A stretch of 64,000 nucleotides of DNA from Bordetella parapertussis (GTDB lineage: Bacteria; Pseudomonadota; Gammaproteobacteria; Burkholderiales; Burkholderiaceae_C): NCBI GenBank assembly GCA_945878065.1, contig CAMDXA010000001.1:62001-126000 (forward strand), in the 5' to 3' direction. The position numbers and the translations under genes are program-made. The notes under the pieces are model-generated. The model did not search any database. It had not been told where the DNA came from and saw nothing but the letters and a program-made list of their open reading frames with translations. This document shows, piece after piece, positions 50,235 to 59,023 of this stretch (position 1 is the first letter of the stretch; the number at the start of each line of letters is the position of its first letter).

Positions 50235-50972
50235 TTACCCCATGTGCAAACCGCCGTTGCAGGAGAAATCCGCACCGGTGGTGAAGCCTGATTCATCACC
50301 CGCCAACCATCCCACGATGGAGCCAATTTCTTCGGGGGTGCCGAGTCGCTTGACCGGAATGGTGGCCACAATTTTTTCCAAGATTTCTGGCTTGATGGCT
50401 TTGACCATGTCAGTGCCGATATAGCCGGGGCTAACGGTATTGACAGTCACGCCTTTATTGGCCATCTCTTGCGCTAAAGCCATGGTGAAACCGTGCATAC
50501 CTGCTTTGGCAGCCGAGTAATTGGTTTGACCGGACTGGCCTTTTTCGCCATTCACCGATGAAATTTGAATGATGCGGCCCCAACCTTTCTCCACCATGCC
50601 AGGCACCACCTGTTTGGTCACATTGAACATGGCGTTCAAGTTGGTATCGATCACCGCTTTCCAATCCTCTGGGGTCATCTTTAAAAACATGCGATCCCGA
50701 GTGATACCGGCGTTGTTCACTAAAACATCAATCACGCCATGCTGCTCTACCGCTTTGGTGAAAGCCGCCGTGGTGGACTCCCAATCAGCCACATTACCGA
50801 CAGACGCATAAAAAGTGTGGCCCAGCACTTTTTGCTCGTGGAGCCATTTGTCAAAATCTCGGCTGGGCCCGCAACCCGCGATGACTTTGTAACCCATTTT
50901 GTGAAGACGCTGACAAATGGCGGTTCCAATGCCGCCCATACCGCCCGTGACATATGCAATTTTTTGACTCAT
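50235..50972 (-). CDS. phaB: Acetoacetyl-CoA reductase
   Basis: PhaB reduces acetoacetyl-CoA to (R)-3-hydroxybutyryl-CoA with NADPH for polyhydroxybutyrate synthesis. The 245-residue short-chain dehydrogenase has AYVTGGMGGIGTAICQRL, NNAGITRDRMFLKM (a PhaB signature) and the Ser-Tyr-Lys site ISSVNGEKGQ ... TNYSAAKAG. It starts 32 bp after the phaC stop on the same strand and is likely its operon partner. FabG is the alternative, but the neighbour and the TRDRMFLKM motif favour PhaB. Confidence 0.93.
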   Translation of the reverse strand: MSQKIAYVTGGMGGIGTAICQRLHKMGYKVIAGCGPSRDFDKWLHEQKVLGHTFYASVGNVADWESTTAAFTKAVEQHGVIDVLVNNAGITRDRMFLKMTPEDWKAVIDTNLNAMFNVTKQVVPGMVEKGWGRIIQISSVNGEKGQSGQTNYSAAKAGMHGFTMALAQEMANKGVTVNTVSPGYIGTDMVKAIKPEILEKIVATIPVKRLGTPEEIGSIVGWLAGDESGFTTGADFSCNGGLHMG

Positions 50973-51004
50973 GTGTGATATTCCTTATTTGGTTTGAAAC
51001 TTTT

Positions 51005-52594
51005 TTACGCGGCTTTGGCTTTGACATAGCGACCGGGTGCGGGCTCAATGGCTTTGCGTTTGCCTCTGCCGAACTGCTTGGGCGCAGCCACTTGTTGGCC
51101 TGCGTGTTTTTTGAGCCATGCATACCAATCTGTCCACCAACTGCCTGGTTTTTCTTCGGCTTGGCCTAACCACTCATCTAAGGAGGCGGGAAATCTCGTG
51201 GTTGTCGACAACCAATGGCTGCGTTTGCCAGCCGCAGGAGGGTTGATCACACCCGCAATGTGGCCGGATGCTCCCATGACAAATCGCTTCGGCCCGGGCA
51301 AGACCTGTGTCGACCCATACGCTGCAGAAATGGGCACGATATGGTCTTCGCGCGATCCGTAGATGTAGACCGGCACATCCACTTTCCGCAAATCAACGGC
51401 CTCACCACAAATGATCGCTTTGCCGGGTTTGATCAAATTGTTTTCAAGGTAAGTTTGGCGCAAATACCAAGCGTACAGTGGCCCGGGCAAATTGGTGGCG
51501 TCACTGTTCCAGTAGAGCAAATCAAAAGGCGGTGGTGTCTCGCCTTTGAGGTAATTGCCCACCACATAATTCCATACCAAGTCATTCGGGCGCAAAAAAC
51601 TGAAGGTAGACGCCATGTCGCGCCCTGCCATCAAGCCGCCTTTTGAAAACTGGGCTTCTCGAAATTGCACGAAAGCTTCGTCAATGAAAACATCAAGCAC
51701 GCCCACATCGGTGAAATCTACCAGCGTGGTCAGCAACGTGGCACTCGCCACCGGGTCTTGACCTCTTGCCGCCAGCACGGCCAAGGCGCTGGTCAAAAGC
51801 GTGCCGCCTACACAAAAACCCAAGGTGTTGACCTGCGGCATATTGCCAATGTCTTGCACCACTTGAATGGCTGTGATCACGCCTTTTTCAACATAGTCAT
51901 CCCAAGTGGCATGGTTCAAGTCCGCATCCGGATTGCGCCAACTGACCACAAATGTGCGGTGCCCTTGCTCGACCACATGGCGTATAAAAGAGTTGGCGGG
52001 CTGCAGGTCGAGAATATAAAACTTGTTGATACAAGGAGGCACCAATAAAAATGGCCGCTGAAAGACTTTGGGGGTCAAGGGCTTGTATTCGATCAGCTGG
52101 AATATGTCATTTTCAAACACCACAGCGCCTTCACTGGTCGCCACATTTTTTCCCACTTCAAACTTGGTTTCATCGGTCATGGACACATGGCCTTGCTGCA
52201 AGTCATGCCACATATTTTGCAAACCCTTGGAGATACTCTCGCCCTTGGTGTCAATGGCTTTTTGCTGGGCTTCTGCATTGAACGCCAAAAAATTACTGGG
52301 CGATGCAGCAGCCACCCATTGCTCTACAGAGAATCTGATTCGTGCCCGGGTTTTTTCATCGGTATCGACCATGTCGCTCATTGCCAAGAGCGTGCGTGCA
52401 TTTAGCAAATACACAGCTGCCGAAAATGCAGACACCGGGTTGTGTTGCCATGCCTGCGCGGCAAAACGCCGGTCCTTTGACGTTGGATTGGCTTGTAAAC
52501 CTTGTTGCCACAGTTGCTGCATTTCCTGGCTGTACTGAGCCTGCAGTTTCGCCAACTGGTCTGGTGGAAAACTCAAGACAGGTAATGGCTTCAT
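51005..52594 (-). CDS. phaC: Class I poly(3-hydroxybutyrate) synthase
   Basis: PhaC polymerises hydroxybutyryl-CoA on the surface of storage granules. The lipase-like box GFCVGGTLL carries the nucleophile Cys at about residue 261. The Asp (SREDHIVP) and His (GASGHIAGVINPP) complete the triad. At 529 residues it is somewhat shorter than the well-known class I enzymes (about 560-590), mainly at the N-terminus. A PgeF-type gene lies upstream and phaB downstream. No phaA thiolase, phasin or phaR is present in the window. Confidence 0.94.
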   Translation of the reverse strand: MKPLPVLSFPPDQLAKLQAQYSQEMQQLWQQGLQANPTSKDRRFAAQAWQHNPVSAFSAAVYLLNARTLLAMSDMVDTDEKTRARIRFSVEQWVAAASPSNFLAFNAEAQQKAIDTKGESISKGLQNMWHDLQQGHVSMTDETKFEVGKNVATSEGAVVFENDIFQLIEYKPLTPKVFQRPFLLVPPCINKFYILDLQPANSFIRHVVEQGHRTFVVSWRNPDADLNHATWDDYVEKGVITAIQVVQDIGNMPQVNTLGFCVGGTLLTSALAVLAARGQDPVASATLLTTLVDFTDVGVLDVFIDEAFVQFREAQFSKGGLMAGRDMASTFSFLRPNDLVWNYVVGNYLKGETPPPFDLLYWNSDATNLPGPLYAWYLRQTYLENNLIKPGKAIICGEAVDLRKVDVPVYIYGSREDHIVPISAAYGSTQVLPGPKRFVMGASGHIAGVINPPAAGKRSHWLSTTTRFPASLDEWLGQAEEKPGSWWTDWYAWLKKHAGQQVAAPKQFGRGKRKAIEPAPGRYVKAKAA

Positions 52595-52659
52595 CAGAAA
52601 TGGTAATTGATAGAGTAGTTTGATCTTAAGTCATCAACCCGGTTGAAAACTGACAAAAC

Positions 52660-53415
52660 TCATACCAATGCAATGCCAGCTGCGAATCTGCCGCTGATTC
52701 CATCACGCCGGTGTGAGTAATAAAGCTCAGAACAGGAAAACGTGCACCAAGATGGGTTGCTGTCATTGCCCTCGATCTGTGAAATGCCTTGCAGGTTCAA
52801 TCTGCGCCTGGCCAGTCCAGCCAAATCTGCCAAATATTTGCCCGGCTTCAAAGGATTGAAGAAAACATCTGATCCCAAGGGCTCAGGTTCGCAAAAGGCT
52901 TTCCTGACATCCTCGCCCACCTCGAAATGCTGAGGGCCAATACAAGGACCCAGCCATACTCTGCATGTGTCAAGCTGGCCGTACTCCGCCAAGCGGTTCA
53001 ATGTGGCTTCCAACACCCCGGCAGCCAAGCCTCTCCAACCGGCATGGGCCGCAGCCACAAGCTTGGCTTGCGGCAGATAAAAAAGCACGGGCAAGCAATC
53101 GGCCACCATGATGGTGCAAGCCAGATTTTTTTCATGCGTAAAGCAAGCGTCTGCCTGAAGCTTTTGTGCAGACTGTGCAAATGTCAGGTGAACCACCTCT
53201 GTGCCATGCACCTGTTGCAAGAACACAGGTTTTGCGCCCCAAGTTGCTTCAAGTCTTTGCCGGTTACTGCTCACGCTGTCGGGTTCATCCCCCACATGGT
53301 CACCCAAATTCAAACTGGCATAAGGATGCTCTGACACGCCTCCTTGGCGTGTGCTGCAAAACAGCCTTGCTCCCGGCCAGTCAGGTAACTCAGGTTTCAA
53401 AATCTGGACAAGCAC
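52660..53415 (-). CDS. pgeF: PgeF/YfiH-family polyphenol oxidase or peptidoglycan editing factor
   Basis: This 251-residue protein of the multicopper-oxidase-like YfiH family has QQVHGTEVVHL, CTIMVADCLPVLFY and AAHAGWRGLAAGVLE, which provide the conserved His-Cys-His metal site. Family members act on purine nucleosides or on peptidoglycan precursors. It lies just upstream of phaC, as in other Burkholderiales. The start is a GTG at 53415 without a good Shine-Dalgarno. It overlaps the 3' end of maiA by 26 bp, unusually long for coupled genes. Confidence 0.9.
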   Translation of the reverse strand: MLVQILKPELPDWPGARLFCSTRQGGVSEHPYASLNLGDHVGDEPDSVSSNRQRLEATWGAKPVFLQQVHGTEVVHLTFAQSAQKLQADACFTHEKNLACTIMVADCLPVLFYLPQAKLVAAAHAGWRGLAAGVLEATLNRLAEYGQLDTCRVWLGPCIGPQHFEVGEDVRKAFCEPEPLGSDVFFNPLKPGKYLADLAGLARRRLNLQGISQIEGNDSNPSWCTFSCSELYYSHRRDGISGRFAAGIALV

Positions 53416-54028
53416 TGGGTTGCGCTTGTTGAAATGCTGCTAATTCCATGCATGCGGAGAAAATAGCCATGGTTTTATCTAAGCCTGTGAAATCGACATT
53501 GAACCGTTTGCCATTGAAGATTTGTGGCACCAGTGTGCAATCAGCCAAGCTAGGCGAATAGCCGTGACAAAAGCGGCCTGCTGGCGAATGGTTCAGTTGC
53601 TTTTCAAACGCTTCCAAACCCAGTCGCACCCAATGGCGGTACCAGGTATTTTTCTGGTCTTCGTCAAGTTGCAGTGAATTCGACAAGTACTTCAACACGC
53701 GCAAATTGTTCAGTGGGTGAATTTCGCAGGCGATGGATTGCGCCAACGCACGAACTCTGGCACGTCCCGCAGGGTCTTGTGGCAGCAACGCAGGCTCAGG
53801 GTGTGTGTCTTCCAAATACTCGATGATGGCCAAGGATTGCGTCAAGCGCAAACCATCCACTTCAAGCACAGGCACCAATGCGTCGCCATTGATTTGCGTG
53901 AAGTCCTCTAGGAGTTGCTCGCCCCGAGCCAAATGCACGGACACGTAGTCGTAAGGCAAGCCTTTGAGCGCAAGCGCGATTCTTACTCTGAATGAAGCGG
54001 ATGAACGGAAGTAATTGTGAAGTTTCAT
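53390..54028 (-). CDS. maiA: Maleylacetoacetate isomerase (zeta-class GST)
   Basis: MaiA isomerises maleylacetoacetate to fumarylacetoacetate with glutathione, in tyrosine and homogentisate breakdown. The 212-residue protein begins KLHNYFRSSASFRVRIALALKG, the zeta-class SSxS active-site motif. It also has INGDALVPVLEVDG and TQSLAIIEYLE. No homogentisate dioxygenase or fumarylacetoacetase gene is nearby. It may instead act on other maleyl compounds such as maleylpyruvate. Confidence 0.9.
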   Translation of the reverse strand: MKLHNYFRSSASFRVRIALALKGLPYDYVSVHLARGEQLLEDFTQINGDALVPVLEVDGLRLTQSLAIIEYLEDTHPEPALLPQDPAGRARVRALAQSIACEIHPLNNLRVLKYLSNSLQLDEDQKNTWYRHWVRLGLEAFEKQLNHSPAGRFCHGYSPSLADCTLVPQIFNGKRFNVDFTGLDKTMAIFSACMELAAFQQAQPSACPDFET

Positions 54029-54126
54029 GGCGTGAGGATAACGTGAACCGCAATCAACGCCTTGACGTGGTCTGCCCTAAACTCGGGCGTTTGCAATCCT
54101 TTGCCGCATCAATCCGCCCTACTACC

Positions 54127-54681
54127 ATGACCCACCCTGTCACCGGCTCTATCAAACATTGCAAAAACTGCGGATCAGCCGTGGTTTTGCGACACCCGGA
54201 CGATGGAGACACGCGTTTGCGTGCAGTTTGCCCAGCGTGTCACACGGTGCATTATGAAAACCCGCTGAATGTGGTGGGAACCATTCCTGTTTGGCAAGAC
54301 AAGGTATTGCTGTGCAAACGCAATATTGAGCCCCGAAAAGGTTTTTGGACATTGCCCGCCGGTTTCATGGAGTTGCGAGAAACCTTGGCCGAAGGTGCCG
54401 CACGTGAAACCGATGAGGAGGCTGGCGCAGACATTGAGCTACAAGACTTGTTCACCATCATTGATGTGCCGCGCGTAGGACAGGTGCATTTCTTTTTCAG
54501 AGCGGCTTTACAAGGCCCGGAGTTCAACCCCGGGCATGAAACGCAAGAAGCACGCTTATTCAGCCAAGATGAGATTCCTTGGGACGACTTGGCTTTTCGA
54601 ACCGTCAAAGAAACTTTGCGCTGTTTTTTTGCTGACCGCGACAAGGGTGAATTTGAGCTTCACACACTCGCCATCCATTGA
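54127..54681 (+). CDS. NUDIX hydrolase with N-terminal zinc ribbon
   Basis: The 184-residue protein has an N-terminal four-Cys ribbon (HCKNCGSAV ... AVCPACHTVHYENP). A NUDIX domain follows, with box GFMELRETLAEGAARETDEEAGA at about residues 80-102. Such proteins hydrolyse nucleoside diphosphate-linked molecules such as NADH, ADP-ribose or FAD. The ATG at 54127 is chosen because the ribbon begins just after it. No good Shine-Dalgarno is visible. It is divergent from maiA and convergent with the acyl-CoA dehydrogenase gene. Confidence 0.88.
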   Translation: MTHPVTGSIKHCKNCGSAVVLRHPDDGDTRLRAVCPACHTVHYENPLNVVGTIPVWQDKVLLCKRNIEPRKGFWTLPAGFMELRETLAEGAARETDEEAGADIELQDLFTIIDVPRVGQVHFFFRAALQGPEFNPGHETQEARLFSQDEIPWDDLAFRTVKETLRCFFADRDKGEFELHTLAIH

Positions 54682-54693
54682 TCACTGTCTGAT

Positions 54694-55857
54694 TTATTTG
54701 TTGCCCAAACCCATGCTGCGGGTGATGACCTCTTTCATGATTTCGTTGGTCCCGCCATATATTCTTTGCACCCTTGCATCCGCATAAGCCCGAGTGATCG
54801 CATATTCCCACATATAGCCGCTTCCGCCGTGCAACTGCACACACTCGTCCATGACTTTGCATTGCAAATCGGTGGTCCAGTATTTGGCCATGCTGGCAGT
54901 GGCTGTATCGAGTTTGTCTTGTAAAAGCAGTTCGGTGCATTTGTCCACAAACACTTGAGCGATTTGAACCTCTGTTTGCAACTCTGCCAAAACGAAACGA
55001 GTGTTTTGGAATGCGGCCACCGATTGACCAAACACTTGACGCTGTTTAACAAAATCCAGTGTCCAGTGAATCGCTGCTTGTGCGGCAGCCACCGCGCCAA
55101 TGGCAATTTGCAAGCGCTCCCAAGGGAGTTGTTCCATCAAACAAATAAATCCGCGGTTCAAGTAATCGGTGCTACCCAGCAAACTGTCTGCAGGTAATCG
55201 AACATTGTCGAAAAACAATTCGCAAGTATCTTGCGCCTTCAAACCCAATTTGTGCAAAGGCCTGCCCTTGGTGAATCCCGGCATATCGGCAGTTACCAAG
55301 AACAAACTGGTGCCTTTGGCGCCGGCGGATGGATGGGTTTTGGCCACCACAATCACCAGATCAGAATGCCATCCATTGGTGATGTAAGTCTTGCTGCCGT
55401 TGAGTAAAAAACCACCATCAGGCTGCTGCAATGCAGTGGTCTTGATGCCTTGCAAATCACTGCCGGCAGAGGGCTCCGTCATGGCAATGGCGCCCACCAT
55501 GTCGCCAGACGACAACTGAGGCAAATACCTTTGCTTCTGCTCGGTCGTCCCATAATGCAAAAGGTAGGGAGAAACAATTTCAGAATGCAAGCCATAACCA
55601 ATGCCTGTGAAGCCAGCCGCGCTCAGCTCTTCAATTTGCACCACTGAAAATAATTTATCTGCATCAGCCCCGCCGTATTCACCGGGCATGCTCATGTTCA
55701 AAAAACCCAAGGCACCGGCTTTTTTCCATACCGCTTTGTCTACAAAACCCTGCTGCTCCCAAATGGCGTGATGGGGTGCAATTTCGGCATGCATAAAGCG
55801 GCGAAAACTGTCCCGAAATGCGTCGTGATCGGCGCTGAATAGGCTTCTTTCAATCAT
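54694..55857 (-). CDS. Acyl-CoA dehydrogenase
   Basis: This 387-residue FAD enzyme introduces a double bond into an acyl-CoA. It has GAIAMTEPSAGSDLQGIKTTA, NGSKTYITNGWHSDLVIVVAKT, the dimer/FAD block RQVFGQSVAAFQNTRF, and the C-terminal CVQLHGGSGYMWEYAITRAYADARVQRIYGGTNEI with Glu in GGTNE. It matches long-chain/isovaleryl-type subgroups. It stands alone, with its start near the lldP promoter region on the opposite strand (80 bp between starts). Confidence 0.93.
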   Translation of the reverse strand: MIERSLFSADHDAFRDSFRRFMHAEIAPHHAIWEQQGFVDKAVWKKAGALGFLNMSMPGEYGGADADKLFSVVQIEELSAAGFTGIGYGLHSEIVSPYLLHYGTTEQKQRYLPQLSSGDMVGAIAMTEPSAGSDLQGIKTTALQQPDGGFLLNGSKTYITNGWHSDLVIVVAKTHPSAGAKGTSLFLVTADMPGFTKGRPLHKLGLKAQDTCELFFDNVRLPADSLLGSTDYLNRGFICLMEQLPWERLQIAIGAVAAAQAAIHWTLDFVKQRQVFGQSVAAFQNTRFVLAELQTEVQIAQVFVDKCTELLLQDKLDTATASMAKYWTTDLQCKVMDECVQLHGGSGYMWEYAITRAYADARVQRIYGGTNEIMKEVITRSMGLGNK

Positions 55858-55902
55858 GTGACCCTTTTATCTACCATGGGAAAACCCTGTAGCTCATTTT
55901 CC

Positions 55903-55908
55903 TATAAT
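55903..55908 (+). promoter_or_regulatory. Candidate -10 box of the lactate permease gene
   Basis: A perfect TATAAT lies 29 bp upstream of the lldP ATG, in a region free of coding sequence. The sequence 17 bp further upstream (GAAAAC) is only a poor -35. Confidence 0.45.
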
Positions 55909-55936
55909 TTTCCGTTTAAGTTTTGGAGTTATCCCG

Positions 55937-57598
55937 ATGACCTGGCAACAAATATACGATCCATTAGGCAATATGTTTTTTTCAACATTGCTGGCTGCAA
56001 TACCGGTAGTGGTGATGTTGGCCGGATTGGGATTTTTCCACTTGAAAGCACACATTGCAGCCGGGCTGGGTTTGATTGCGGCTTTGGTAATTGCCGTGGT
56101 GGTATACGGCATGCCTTCCGAGATGGCCGCCAATGCCGCCTTATATGGTGGACTCACTGGCTTGTTGCCCATTGGCTGGATTGTTTTAAACATTATTTTT
56201 CTGCACCAACTCACCGAACAAAACGGCAGTTTCAAAATATTGCAAGACTCCATTGCCGGTATCACGGAAGACCGCCGCTTGCAATTGTTGTTAATCGCTT
56301 TTGCCTTTGGTGCTTTTTTTGAAGGCGCCGCTGGTTTTGGCACGCCTGTGGCTGTCACCGCTGCCATTTTGATCGGTTTGGGTTTTTCCCCTTTGGCGGC
56401 TTCTGGCTTGTCCTTGATTGCAAACACAGCACCGGTTGCCTTCGGTGCGCTGGGTACTCCCATCATCACGTTGGCCAAAGTGCATGGCTACGATGCCATG
56501 GAAGTTTCAATGATGGTTGGCCGCCAGTTGCCTTTCTTCTCCTTGCTGGTGCCCTTTTGGCTGATTTGGGCATTTGCCGGACGCCGAGCGATGTGGGAGA
56601 TTTGGCCAGCCATTTTGGTGACTGGTGCGAGTTTTGCCATCATGCAATTTCTGGTCTCCAATTACATCGGCCCAGAACTGGTTGACATCATTGCTGCCGT
56701 CGTCAGCATGTCTTGTCTGGTGGGTTTTTTGCGTGTGTGGCAACCCAAAACTATTTGGACGTCAGTCTCTCTCAAAGGCCATGAAAATGATGGTGGTCAA
56801 GCCCAACCCGCGCGGGCGATTACCCAACATTCACGTGCTGATTTGGTTCGTGCGTGGACACCTTGGGCTATTTTGACCGTTTTCATATTTATTTGGGGTT
56901 TGCCACCAGTCAAGGCTTGGCTGAACAGCATTTTTGCGCCTGAGTTCGCCTTGGCAGGACTTCACAATTTGATTCAAAAAATGCCTCCGGTGGTTCCGGT
57001 TCCGAAACTGGAGAGTGCCATCTACACGCTGAACCTGCTGTCCTCTACAGGCACAGGTATTTTGCTCTCCGCCATTGTGGGCGGCTTGGTGATGAAGTAC
57101 AACCCATTGACCATGGTGCGTATATTTTTCAGTACTGTGTGGTTGGTTCGTTACTCTTTGTTAACCATTGTTCTGATGTTGGCCTTGGGATACCTCACCC
57201 GTTATTCAGGCACTGACACCACGCTCGGACTGGCTTTTGCAAATACGGGGGTTTTCTATCCATTTTTCGGCACGCTCATGGGCTGGTTAGGCGTGGCCCT
57301 CACGGGTTCAGACACGGCATCCAACGTGTTGTTTGGAGGCATGCAAAAAGTGGCAGCGGAACAACTTGGTCTGTCACCCAATCTGATGGGGGCGGCCAAC
57401 AGTTCCGGCGGCGTCATGGGCAAGATGATTGATGCCCAGTCGATTGTGGTGGCTTCTACCGCCACGCGCTGGTTCAACCACGAAGGCGATATCCTTCGCT
57501 ATGTGTTCTTCCATTCCATTGCTTTGGCTTGTCTTGTCGGTATTTTGGTGACCTTGCAAGCATATGTGTTCCCGTTCACCTTGATGGTGGTTCACTGA
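55937..57598 (+). CDS. lldP: L-lactate permease (LldP/LctP family)
   Basis: This 553-residue inner-membrane carrier has about 12-14 helices and imports lactate, and probably glycolate, with protons. Conserved blocks are GAFFEGAAGFGTPVAV, NTAPVAFGALGTPI, GSDTASNVLFGGMQ and NSSGGVMGKMIDAQSI. The Shine-Dalgarno TTGGAG precedes the ATG. No lactate dehydrogenase or lldR regulator is adjacent, which is unusual but not rare. A strong hairpin follows the stop codon. Confidence 0.93.
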   Translation: MTWQQIYDPLGNMFFSTLLAAIPVVVMLAGLGFFHLKAHIAAGLGLIAALVIAVVVYGMPSEMAANAALYGGLTGLLPIGWIVLNIIFLHQLTEQNGSFKILQDSIAGITEDRRLQLLLIAFAFGAFFEGAAGFGTPVAVTAAILIGLGFSPLAASGLSLIANTAPVAFGALGTPIITLAKVHGYDAMEVSMMVGRQLPFFSLLVPFWLIWAFAGRRAMWEIWPAILVTGASFAIMQFLVSNYIGPELVDIIAAVVSMSCLVGFLRVWQPKTIWTSVSLKGHENDGGQAQPARAITQHSRADLVRAWTPWAILTVFIFIWGLPPVKAWLNSIFAPEFALAGLHNLIQKMPPVVPVPKLESAIYTLNLLSSTGTGILLSAIVGGLVMKYNPLTMVRIFFSTVWLVRYSLLTIVLMLALGYLTRYSGTDTTLGLAFANTGVFYPFFGTLMGWLGVALTGSDTASNVLFGGMQKVAAEQLGLSPNLMGAANSSGGVMGKMIDAQSIVVASTATRWFNHEGDILRYVFFHSIALACLVGILVTLQAYVFPFTLMVVH

Positions 57599-57606
57599 TG
57601 CTTGGT

Positions 57607-57634
57607 GGCAACCGCCCTGTCGTGGGCGGTTGCC
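57607..57634 (+). terminator. Strong 11-bp hairpin after lldP
   Basis: GGCAACCGCCC (57607-57617) pairs perfectly with GGGCGGTTGCC (57624-57634) around a 6-nt loop, 9 bp after the lldP stop. No T-run follows, so it may stabilise the 3' end or act with Rho rather than as a classic intrinsic terminator. Confidence 0.6.
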
Positions 57635-57708
57635 GCGTCTCAAGTTTGCCCATCTTATGTCGACCCTCTTGAGATGAAAGTTCGTCCATTTATCTCTCAA
57701 GGTCACCC

Positions 57709-58398
57709 ATGAAGACTTCTATTACGCAACGATTCCTTGTTTTGGTTCTATTTGCCATCGCGGGATGTGCTGCACCCCCGTCTCTCAGCACCCAGGAAGC
57801 TGCCCCTTTTCATGTGGTTTTGGGTTCCAACAACTATGGTTACCCTGCCTCTCAAGTCCAATTGGTCAGTTCTGTTCAGGGCGAGCGTTTTGAAACACGC
57901 CACAGCAGATTGCGTTATCCGGAGTGCATGTCGGGCTATTTGGAGTTTGTCGAATTTTCTGGTTTTATCGACAGCACTGCCGTGGCGGCATTGGGTGGTC
58001 TGGTACAAAACATCAAACCTTGTGTCAGAAAAAATGGCAGTCGCATCGTTTCCCCTGTGTACGTAAACTCTGCGCAAGGCGAATTGGCCCTAGGTATGCA
58101 AGTGGGGCAATGGTTTAAAACGCAGTCCATCGAACTAGTTGTGACCGAAGGCCAACTGTGCGAATCTGCATGCGCAGTGGCATTTTTGGGGGCATCGTTC
58201 AAACGGGTTCAAGCCACAGGGCGCACAGTGCTCCACATGAACGGCGAACTTGGGCGTGGATTCGACTGTGCCCGATCTAGCGACATGATGCCCTTTAAAA
58301 GCTATTTGTTATCTGTCAAGGGCAACCAATCAGGCCAAACCTTGTATAACCAAGCATTGACTTATTGTAGAAACAGCAAAGGTTGGGATTTGTCTTGA
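57709..58398 (+). CDS. Predicted lipoprotein with ClpP/crotonase-like periplasmic domain (COG3904-like)
   Basis: The signal peptide ends FAIAGCAAP with the lipobox Cys at residue 20. The C-terminal half resembles the periplasmic COG3904 group with a ClpP-like fold. VYVNSAQGELALGMQVGQWF stands where the family has NSPGG(x)LxxGLxLG, and ESACAVAFLGASFKR stands where it has CxSACxLAFLGG. The Ser of ESAC could be a nucleophile, but I cannot confirm the active site. The next gene, an orphan ParA ATPase, starts 1 bp after its stop, so the two are tightly linked. Function is unknown. Confidence 0.7.
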   Translation: MKTSITQRFLVLVLFAIAGCAAPPSLSTQEAAPFHVVLGSNNYGYPASQVQLVSSVQGERFETRHSRLRYPECMSGYLEFVEFSGFIDSTAVAALGGLVQNIKPCVRKNGSRIVSPVYVNSAQGELALGMQVGQWFKTQSIELVVTEGQLCESACAVAFLGASFKRVQATGRTVLHMNGELGRGFDCARSSDMMPFKSYLLSVKGNQSGQTLYNQALTYCRNSKGWDLS

Positions 58399-58399
58399 T

Positions 58400-59023
58400 A
58401 TGCCAGTGATTGTGATTGCCAACCCCAAGGGGGGATCCGGGAAATCCACCCTGTCCACGAATGTGGCAGGGTTTTTTGCTTCGCGTGGCCATTTGGTCAT
58501 GTTGGGTGATGCGGATGTTCAGCAATCTTCAAAGCTTTGGCTCGAATTAAGACCCACTGGGGCCACCAAAATAGCCACCTGGGAATTGCAAGCTGATCTG
58601 GTTTTAACTGCCAAGCCACCTCGCGGAACCACCCATGTGGTCATTGATACGCCCGGAGGTTTAGGAGGTTGGCGCTTCAAGGAAGTCGTCAGTCGTGCTG
58701 ACAAGTTGCTGATCCCCATCATGCCCAGCATTTTTGATATGTACGCCGCGCAAGCATTCATCACGCAAGTTCGCGAGATCACCAAAACAACGAAAACCAA
58801 ACTCGGCATCATTGGGATACGAGTTGACGAACGAACCATTGCAGCCAGCAAATTGCGCGAATTCATGGATAAGTTAGATGTGCCTATCGTGGGCTATTTA
58901 CGCGACACCCAATACTATTTGCACTTGGCAGCGCACGGACTCAGCTTGTTTGATATCACGCCGGGAAAAGTCGAAAAAGACTTGCAGCAATGGCAAGTGA
59001 TCTGCGACTGGTTGGAGAATTGA
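58400..59023 (+). CDS. Orphan ParA/MinD-family ATPase
   Basis: This 207-residue cytoplasmic P-loop ATPase has the deviant Walker A ANPKGGSGKSTLSTNVA at residues 7-23. Walker A' is LGDADVQQSSKLW, and Walker B is HVVIDTPGGLGGW. The deviant Lys in KGG marks the ParA/MinD class that forms ATP sandwich dimers. There is no parB, par site, minC/E or cellulose/flagellar gene nearby. It begins 1 bp after a predicted lipoprotein gene and ends at the convergent alpha/beta hydrolase stop with no gap. A role in positioning or partition of an unknown cargo is inference. Confidence 0.85.
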   Translation: MPVIVIANPKGGSGKSTLSTNVAGFFASRGHLVMLGDADVQQSSKLWLELRPTGATKIATWELQADLVLTAKPPRGTTHVVIDTPGGLGGWRFKEVVSRADKLLIPIMPSIFDMYAAQAFITQVREITKTTKTKLGIIGIRVDERTIAASKLREFMDKLDVPIVGYLRDTQYYLHLAAHGLSLFDITPGKVEKDLQQWQVICDWLEN

